A stretch of DNA of 26,449 nt, taken from positions 1 to 26,449 of the forward strand of contig CAJUEG010000035.1 of NCBI GenBank assembly GCA_910584835.1. The letters are read 5' to 3'. Shown one piece after another: positions 21,054-26,449 of the stretch. The notes beneath the pieces were generated by a model that was not told the origin of the DNA, did not search any database, and saw only the letters and a list, made by a program, of their open reading frames with translations. The translations under genes and the position numbers were made by a program. The stretch comes from an uncultured Oscillospiraceae bacterium. Its GTDB lineage: Bacteria > Bacillota > Clostridia > Oscillospirales > Oscillospiraceae. The stretch's first letter is position 1; each line of letters starts with the position of its first letter.

Positions 21054-22367
21054 ATGGCAAGAGACGACTACAAATCGGTGCGCTGCTCCTTTTGCGGCAA
21101 GCATCAGGAGCAGGTAGAGCGGATCATCGCCGGCCCCGGCGCCTATATCTGCAACGAATGTGTCCACCTGTGCATGAGCATTTTGGGAGATGAACAGGAC
21201 GACACCCCCGCCGCGCCGGATATCCCCGATGTAATCCCCACGCCCAAAGAGATGGTGGCGGTGCTGGATGAATATATCATCGGACAGGACAGCGCAAAGG
21301 TGGCCCTGTCGGTGGCGGTGTACAACCACTATAAGCGCATTTATTTTGGCGGCGGGGACAACGTGGAGCTGCAAAAGTCCAACATCCTGATGGTGGGCCC
21401 CACCGGCTGCGGCAAAACCCTGTTTGCCCAGACCTTGGCCAGAATTCTGAAGGTGCCCTTCGCCATTGCAGACGCCACCACCCTCACTGAGGCGGGCTAT
21501 GTGGGCGATGACGTGGAAAATATTCTGCTGCGCCTGGTGCAGGCTGCCGATTACGATATTGAGCTGGCCCAGCGGGGCATCATCTACGTGGATGAGATCG
21601 ACAAGATCGCCCGCAAGAGCGAGAATACTTCCATCACCCGGGACGTGTCCGGCGAGGGTGTGCAGCAGGCTTTGCTGAAAATCCTGGAGGGCACTGTGGC
21701 CAATGTGCCGCCTCAGGGCGGGCGCAAGCATCCCCATCAGGAATTCTTGCAGATTGATACCAAAAACATTCTATTCATCTGCGGCGGAGCTTTTGACGGG
21801 CTGGAGAAGATCATTGAGCGCCGGCTGGACCAGAAAACCATTGGCTTTGGTTCCGATGTCAAGACCGCCGCTGAGCGGGAAAAGGCGGATGTGCTCAAGT
21901 CGGTTCAGCCCCACGATCTGCTGAAGTTCGGCATCATTCCCGAGCTGGTGGGCCGCCTTCCCATCATCACCACTTTGAAGGCGCTGGACCGGGAGCAGCT
22001 GGTGCGCATCCTCACCGAGCCCAAAAACGCGCTGGTAAAGCAGTACAAGTGCCTGATGGATTACGACAATGTGGAGCTGGAATTCACCCCCGAGGCGCTG
22101 GACGCCGCCGCCGACAAGGCGCTTGAGCGGAAAATTGGCGCCCGCGGGCTTCGGGCGGTGCTGGAAGAGGTTATGACCCCGGTGATGTATGACGCGCCCT
22201 CAGACCAGAGCATTGCCAAGGTGACCGTCACGGCGCAGGCCATCCGGGGCGAGAGTGAGGCGGAGATTTTGCGGCAGGAGGGCCGGCCCGCGCGGCCGCG
22301 GCTGGGCGCGGCGGCGCTGCGGGCGGAAAAGGGCGGACAGGCGTCTCCCAGGGGAAATGCGTCTTAA
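21054..22367 (+). CDS. clpX: ATP-dependent Clp protease ATP-binding subunit ClpX
   Basis: ClpX unfolds substrates and feeds them to ClpP. The product is 437 aa. The N-terminal zinc-binding domain has Cys11, Cys14, Cys33 and Cys36 (CSFC and CNEC). Walker A is GPTGCGKT, Walker B IIYVDEIDKI, the pore loop GYVGDDVE, and sensor 2 RKIGARGLR. A Lys/Arg/Gly-rich tail follows the AAA+ module and ends RAEKGGQASPRGNAS, somewhat longer than usual. A ribosome binding site (AAAGGAAG) precedes the ATG. Confidence 0.97.
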   Translation: MARDDYKSVRCSFCGKHQEQVERIIAGPGAYICNECVHLCMSILGDEQDDTPAAPDIPDVIPTPKEMVAVLDEYIIGQDSAKVALSVAVYNHYKRIYFGGGDNVELQKSNILMVGPTGCGKTLFAQTLARILKVPFAIADATTLTEAGYVGDDVENILLRLVQAADYDIELAQRGIIYVDEIDKIARKSENTSITRDVSGEGVQQALLKILEGTVANVPPQGGRKHPHQEFLQIDTKNILFICGGAFDGLEKIIERRLDQKTIGFGSDVKTAAEREKADVLKSVQPHDLLKFGIIPELVGRLPIITTLKALDREQLVRILTEPKNALVKQYKCLMDYDNVELEFTPEALDAAADKALERKIGARGLRAVLEEVMTPVMYDAPSDQSIAKVTVTAQAIRGESEAEILRQEGRPARPRLGAAALRAEKGGQASPRGNAS

Positions 22368-22417
22368 AACGGGGACAGCGGCAGAGCCGTGCCCAAATAT
22401 AAACAGTGTTGTGGGGG

Positions 22418-22442
22418 GCGGGCGGTAGTCCGCCCTCTTTGC
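22418..22442 (+). terminator. Intrinsic terminator after clpX
   Basis: GGGCGG (22420-22425) pairs with CCGCCC (22430-22435) around TAGT, followed by TCTTT. It separates clpX from lon. No good promoter for lon is visible in the remaining 70 nt. Confidence 0.75.
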
Positions 22443-22508
22443 TGTGATTTCCTAGAAGTAACAGATTTGCCTGAATACGGGTATTTGTGCAGGAAGGAGT
22501 GATCCGAA

Positions 22509-24920
22509 ATGACGGCGATCAAATCTGTGTCGGTGACTATCCCAGTGTTGGCCCTTCGGGGGCTTACGGTATTTCCGCAGCTCACGCTTCACTTTGACGT
22601 GGGCCGCGCGGCTTCCATCCAGGCCCTGGAAGAGGCCATGGGAGAAAACCGGGAAATATTCCTGGTTACTCAAAAAGAGCTCACGGTCGAAAATCCTACC
22701 CAAAATGACCTGTACGTCATCGGTACCGTGGCCGACGTAAAGCAGATCCTGCGTCTGCCGGAAAACGGCGTCCGGGTGATGGTGGAGGGACGCCGCCGCG
22801 GCCGTCTGCTGCGGCTGGCCGGGGTTGAGCCCTACCTGACGGCAGAGGTGGAGTATCTGCCCGAGCAATCTGCGCCCAAGGGGAATTCACCTCGGATAGA
22901 GGCCGCCATCCGGCAGGTATACAATCAGATGGAGCGGTATACCGAGTTGTCCGACCGGGTTGCGCCGGAGATCTATCTGCGCCTTCTTGCCAGCGATGAC
23001 CCGGGATATATCGCCGACTACGCGGCGCAGAATCTGCCCTTGCGGTTTGAGGATAAACAGGCTGTGCTGGAAGAACTGAGGCCCTCCCGCCGGCTGGACC
23101 GGCTGTGCCGTATTTTGGGCAGGGAAGTGGAAATACTGGAAGTAGAGAGCGAACTGGCGGCGAAAATCCACGAGCAGGTGGCATCCAGCCAGCGGGATTA
23201 CTTTCTGCGGGAGCAGCTCCGGGTCATCCAGCGGGAGCTGGGCGAAGGGGAGGAAGATGGCGAGATTGCCGACTATTGCCGCCGCATCGAACGGGCAAAG
23301 CTGCCTGACGCGGTGGAGGAAAAGCTGCTCAAGGAGGTAAAGCACCTGGAGAAGCAGCCCTATGGTTCTTCCGAGGCGGCAGTGATCCGCACCTATCTGG
23401 ACACCTGCCTGGAGCTTCCATGGCGGACCAAAACCAGGGAGCGGGTGAATGTTGCCGCCGTGTCCAAGGTGCTGGAGGCGGACCACTATGGCCTGGAAAA
23501 GGTGAAAGAGCGCATCCTGGAATTTGTCGCGGTAAAGCAGCTGGCCCCCGATCTGAAGGGACAGATTATCTGCCTGGTGGGCCCGCCGGGGGTGGGAAAG
23601 ACGTCTATCGCCATGAGCGTGGCCAAGGCGATGAACCGAAAGCTGGCGCGCATATCCCTGGGCGGCATTCGGGACGAGGCGGATATACGGGGCCACCGAA
23701 AGACCTACGTGGGAGCCATGCCCGGCAGAATCATAGCCGGGATCAGGCAGGCGGGGAGCTCCAACCCCATGCTGCTGCTGGACGAGATAGACAAGGTGGG
23801 CAGCGATCAGCGGGGAGACCCGGCGGCGGCGCTGCTGGAGGTGCTGGACAGCGAACAAAACAGCGCTTTCCGGGACCACTATTTGGAGGTGCCCTTTGAT
23901 CTGTCCGACGTGATGTTTATCACCACCGCCAATACCACCGATACCATCCCGAGGCCCCTGCTGGACCGTATGGAGGTCATTGAGCTGCCCAGCTACACGG
24001 ATAAGGAAAAGCTGCAGATCGCAAAGCGCCATCTGCTGCCCCGGCAGCTCAAGCGCCATGGCCTGTCCAAGAAACAGCTGAAAATTAATGACCGCGGCCT
24101 GGAAGAACTGATCGCCGGATACACAAAGGAGTCCGGCGTACGTCTGCTGGAGCAGAAGCTGGCCTGTCTGTGCCGGAAATGCGCCATGCAGATTGTGGAT
24201 AAGAATGTAAAGCAAATTCAAATTACAGAAAGCAATCTGCATGAGTTTCTCGGTCAAAGAAAGTATTTAGATGATACGCGCGGCCGCGAGGCTTTGATAG
24301 GCGTGGTGAATGGGCTGGCGTGGACCTCTGTGGGAGGCGAGCTTTTGGAGGTGGAGGTCAACGTGGTGCCCGGAACAGGGAAGCTGTCCCTCACCGGCAA
24401 CTTGGGGGATGTGATGAAGGAGTCCGCCAAGGCGGCACTGTCCTATGTGCGCAGCAGGGCATCCCAGCTGGGGGTGGAGCCGGATTTTTATAGCGCGAAG
24501 GATATCTATGTCCACTTTCCAGAGGGCGCAGTTCCAAAAGACGGCCCGTCCGCTGGGATTGCCATCACCACGGCCATAGTGTCCGCCCTTACCGGCATAC
24601 CGGTGCGCAGGGACGTGGCCATGACCGGCGAGGTCACGCTCCGGGGCCGGGTGCTGGCCATTGGCGGGCTGCGGGAAAAGAGCATGGCCGCGCTGCGCAG
24701 CAGTGTGGGGACCGTCATCATCCCGGCCGACAATGTAAAGGATCTGGAAGAAATTGATCAGACTGTGCGCGGCATGCTCAACTTTGTGCCGGTGCGCCAG
24801 GCAGACGAGGTGCTGGTCCAGGCGCTGACCGGTGCGCTGCCCGTTACAGCGTCCAGCACGTCCCGAAAGACCCCGGAGGCCCCGAGAACCGTAGGCCACG
24901 CCGTAAATCTGCGTCAATGA
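22509..24920 (+). CDS. lon: ATP-dependent endopeptidase La (Lon)
   Basis: Lon degrades damaged and short-lived regulatory proteins. The product is 803 aa, full length. The N-terminal substrate domain begins with VTIPVLALRGLTVFPQ. The AAA+ module has GPPGVGKTS and LLLDEIDKVGSD. The protease domain has the Ser of PKDGPSAGIAITT and the catalytic Lys in REKSMAALR, the Ser-Lys dyad of the family. AGGAAGGAGTG precedes the ATG. It is the classical LonA type; no lonB lies between clpX and lon, unlike in Bacillus subtilis. EngB follows after 10 nt. Confidence 0.97.
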   Translation: MTAIKSVSVTIPVLALRGLTVFPQLTLHFDVGRAASIQALEEAMGENREIFLVTQKELTVENPTQNDLYVIGTVADVKQILRLPENGVRVMVEGRRRGRLLRLAGVEPYLTAEVEYLPEQSAPKGNSPRIEAAIRQVYNQMERYTELSDRVAPEIYLRLLASDDPGYIADYAAQNLPLRFEDKQAVLEELRPSRRLDRLCRILGREVEILEVESELAAKIHEQVASSQRDYFLREQLRVIQRELGEGEEDGEIADYCRRIERAKLPDAVEEKLLKEVKHLEKQPYGSSEAAVIRTYLDTCLELPWRTKTRERVNVAAVSKVLEADHYGLEKVKERILEFVAVKQLAPDLKGQIICLVGPPGVGKTSIAMSVAKAMNRKLARISLGGIRDEADIRGHRKTYVGAMPGRIIAGIRQAGSSNPMLLLDEIDKVGSDQRGDPAAALLEVLDSEQNSAFRDHYLEVPFDLSDVMFITTANTTDTIPRPLLDRMEVIELPSYTDKEKLQIAKRHLLPRQLKRHGLSKKQLKINDRGLEELIAGYTKESGVRLLEQKLACLCRKCAMQIVDKNVKQIQITESNLHEFLGQRKYLDDTRGREALIGVVNGLAWTSVGGELLEVEVNVVPGTGKLSLTGNLGDVMKESAKAALSYVRSRASQLGVEPDFYSAKDIYVHFPEGAVPKDGPSAGIAITTAIVSALTGIPVRRDVAMTGEVTLRGRVLAIGGLREKSMAALRSSVGTVIIPADNVKDLEEIDQTVRGMLNFVPVRQADEVLVQALTGALPVTASSTSRKTPEAPRTVGHAVNLRQ

Positions 24921-24930
24921 GGGAAACGGT

Positions 24931-25524
24931 ATGGCGGTGAATTGGAATTTGGCGCAGTTTGTCCGCTCCGCGGCAAAGCCCGCAGACTTCCCCCGGGACG
25001 GGCTGCCCCAGGTGGTATTTGCGGGACGCTCAAACGTGGGAAAATCTTCGGTCATTAACCGGCTGCTCAACCGCAAAAATTTTGCGCGGGTGGGGTCGGC
25101 GCCGGGTAAAACCACTCACATCAATTATTTTTGTGTGGATCAGAAGCTCTATCTGGTGGACCTGCCCGGCTATGGCTACGCCAAAGTGTCCAAGCAGGAG
25201 CGGGACCGCTGGGGGAGGCTGATTGAATCGTGGTTTGCCGGTGCGGAGCGCATGGCGCTGGGCATCCTGGTGGTGGATGCCCGCCACAAACCCACGGCGG
25301 ACGACTGCACAATGGCCCAGTTTTTTTTGAACTCGGGCAAACCGTTCCTGGTGGCGGCCAACAAGCTGGACAAGCTGAAGAAAAGCGAGATTGCCGGAAA
25401 CGGGCAATTGATCCGCGAGACCCTGGCCCTGCCGGACGGCATACCCCTTATCCTGTTCTCTGCGGAGAAAGGGGAGGGGAAAGAGGCGCTGTTGGGAGAA
25501 ATCATACACCATTTGGAGGCATAA
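24931..25524 (+). CDS. engB: Ribosome biogenesis GTP-binding protein EngB (YsxC/YihA)
   Basis: EngB is an essential TrmE-Era-type GTPase in 50S assembly. The product is 197 aa. G1 is GRSNVGKSS, G2 lies in APGKTTHINYF, G3 is DLPGYGYAKVS, G4 is NKLDKLK, and G5 is near FSAEKGEG. The N-terminal VVFAGRSNVG and DARHKPTADD are typical. It follows lon at 10 nt, matching the lon-ysxC order of Bacillus subtilis. A ribosome binding site of GGGAAA type is only moderate. Confidence 0.97.
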   Translation: MAVNWNLAQFVRSAAKPADFPRDGLPQVVFAGRSNVGKSSVINRLLNRKNFARVGSAPGKTTHINYFCVDQKLYLVDLPGYGYAKVSKQERDRWGRLIESWFAGAERMALGILVVDARHKPTADDCTMAQFFLNSGKPFLVAANKLDKLKKSEIAGNGQLIRETLALPDGIPLILFSAEKGEGKEALLGEIIHHLEA

Positions 25525-26277
25525 ATGAGATATGTTCGGATTGACCATCCGGGTGGCCCCCGCTGGGGTGTGGTCAAGGGGGAGGATGTGCTCACCCTGT
25601 CAAAACCGCCCTATGAGGAGCTGGAGTATGATGGCGGCAGGCTTGCCCTGCGTCAGTGCAGGCTGCTGGCGCCCTGTGAGCCCACCAAGATTGTCTGCGT
25701 GGGGAAAAATTATGCAGAACATGCCAGAGAGATGGGCAGTGAACCGCCGGGCCGCCCGATCCTGTTTCTGAAAGGACCGAATGCACTCAACCGGCCAGAC
25801 GGAGCTGTCCAGGCGCCTGAATTTGTGGGCCGTCTGGATTATGAGGGAGAGCTGGCAGTTGTAATCCGGCGGCGGGCCAGGAATGTGAAGGAAAAAGATT
25901 TTGCGGATTATGTGCTGGGTTACACCTGCCTGAACGATGTGACGGCCCGGGATGTACAGCAGCAGGACGGCCAGTGGACAAGGGGAAAGTCCATGGACGG
26001 ATTTTGCCCGGTGGGACCGCTGGTGACGGACGAGGTGGACCCGGCGGCGCTGGCGCTCACGACCCGCCTCAACGGAAAAGCGGTGCAGCAGGGACATACG
26101 GCGGATTTGATTACGCCAATTCCCCGGCTGCTGGAATTTATCACCGCAGCCATGACGCTGGAGCCCGGCGATGTGGTGGCCACCGGTACGCCTTCCGGCA
26201 TAGGCCCGATGATCCCCGGCGACAGGGTGGAGGTGGATATTGAGGGGATCGGTGTGCTGAAAAATCAGGTGATATAA
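25525..26277 (+). CDS. Fumarylacetoacetate hydrolase (FAH) family protein
   Basis: The product is 250 aa. The FAH metal-binding region is visible: KIVCVGKNYAEHARE, LDYEGELAVVI (Glu ligands), CLNDVTARD, and a KSMDGFCPVGP segment. GDVVATGTPSGIGPM is a conserved C-terminal motif. Family members act as acylpyruvate hydrolases, oxaloacetate decarboxylases or hydratases, and this sequence does not tell which. The ATG directly follows the engB stop, with GGAGG about 6 nt upstream of it. It ends the block before a terminator. Confidence 0.93.
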   Translation: MRYVRIDHPGGPRWGVVKGEDVLTLSKPPYEELEYDGGRLALRQCRLLAPCEPTKIVCVGKNYAEHAREMGSEPPGRPILFLKGPNALNRPDGAVQAPEFVGRLDYEGELAVVIRRRARNVKEKDFADYVLGYTCLNDVTARDVQQQDGQWTRGKSMDGFCPVGPLVTDEVDPAALALTTRLNGKAVQQGHTADLITPIPRLLEFITAAMTLEPGDVVATGTPSGIGPMIPGDRVEVDIEGIGVLKNQVI

Positions 26278-26284
26278 GCGCATT

Positions 26285-26314
26285 CCCGGCGGGCCGGATG
26301 GCTCGCCGGGTTTT
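26285..26314 (+). terminator. Intrinsic terminator after the FAH gene
   Basis: CCCGGCG pairs with CGCCGGG (26285-26291 with 26304-26310), with an inner GCC/GGC pair and one mismatch, followed by TTTT. Confidence 0.85.
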
Positions 26315-26338
26315 GCTAAAAAACTTGCGGAAAAAGGG

Positions 26339-26366
26339 TTGACAAATATCGCTGGTCTGGTATAAT
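26339..26366 (+). promoter_or_regulatory. Promoter of the tRNA at the window end
   Basis: TTGACA at 26339-26344 and TATAAT at 26361-26366 are 16 nt apart, with TGG directly before the -10 (extended -10). This near-perfect promoter lies about 30 nt before a tRNA gene. Confidence 0.88.
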
Positions 26367-26396
26367 AGCTTACGGTCGTCAAGGCCAGCGCAGCAT

Positions 26397-26449
26397 AGCG
26401 GATTAGTGTAATGGTAGCACACCAGACTCTGACTCTGTTTGTGAGGGTT
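26397..26449 (+). tRNA. Probable tRNA-Gln, anticodon CTG (cut by the window end)
   Basis: The 5' part of a cloverleaf is present: acceptor strand AGCGGAT, D arm GTGT...GCAC, anticodon stem CCAGA/TCTGT with loop CTCTGAC (anticodon CTG), then GTGAGGGTT entering the T arm. The first anticodon-stem pair would be C-T. The 3' half lies outside the window, so the acceptor stem cannot be checked. Confidence 0.75.

Noticed and set aside
22887..24257. A 456-codon open frame on the minus strand opposite lon
   Set aside because: It lies inside the Lon gene, has no motif I recognise and no upstream signals.
1..26449. Insertion sequences, prophage, CRISPR or integrative element
   Set aside because: I saw no transposase or integrase, no spaced direct repeats, and no composition break; gene order is that of conserved Firmicute chromosome.

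Overview
The window is a gene-dense stretch of about 26.4 kb from a GC-rich, spore-forming member of the Firmicutes (Bacillota), most likely class Clostridia and near the Oscillospiraceae. This placement rests on a PolC-type replicative polymerase, a spoIVFA-spoIVFB sporulation pair, RbgA, the short HisG plus HisZ form of ATP phosphoribosyltransferase, the Firmicute order tig-clpP-clpX-lon-engB, and strong Shine-Dalgarno sequences. I cannot name a genus from the sequence alone. Nearly all genes lie on the + strand. No insertion sequence, prophage, CRISPR array or rRNA is visible.

Layout. (1) 1-1162: the 3' end of polC with a strong hairpin terminator, then a small P-loop protein on the minus strand whose promoter diverges from the his promoter. 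(2) 1133-9520: a histidine operon, hisZ-hisG-hisD-[Phd/DUF2007 gene]-hisB-hisH-hisA-[P-loop kinase]-hisF-hisI-hisE, followed without a gap by a Bax-inhibitor-1 family membrane protein and a terminator. Most junctions are overlaps of 1 to 4 nt. hisC and a histidinol-phosphatase are not in the cluster. The antitoxin-like gene has its own promoter, overlaid by a perfect 13-bp inverted repeat, so the second half of the operon may be under separate control. (3) 9520-11560: a 27-codon reading frame on the minus strand with a consensus promoter and ribosome binding site, tRNA-Gly(CCC), a methyltransferase, and a protein with HicB-like and DinB-like parts. (4) 11638-13273: spoIVFA-spoIVFB, preceded by a sequence resembling a sigma-E promoter. 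(5) 13302-18825: rplS with a structured leader, rbgA, rnhB, yraN, an M19 dipeptidase, thrC and a metallophosphoesterase. (6) 18838-26277: the protein quality-control block tig, clpP, clpX, lon, then engB and a fumarylacetoacetate-hydrolase family gene. (7) 26339-26449: a promoter and the start of a probable tRNA-Gln(CTG), cut by the window end.

Most of this is conserved housekeeping DNA. The items most worth a second look are the Phd-DUF2007 gene with its operator inside the his operon, the very short minus-strand gene at 9586-9669, the kinase-like gene embedded between hisA and hisF, the HicB/DinB-like protein, and the altered GRG motif in ribonuclease HII.
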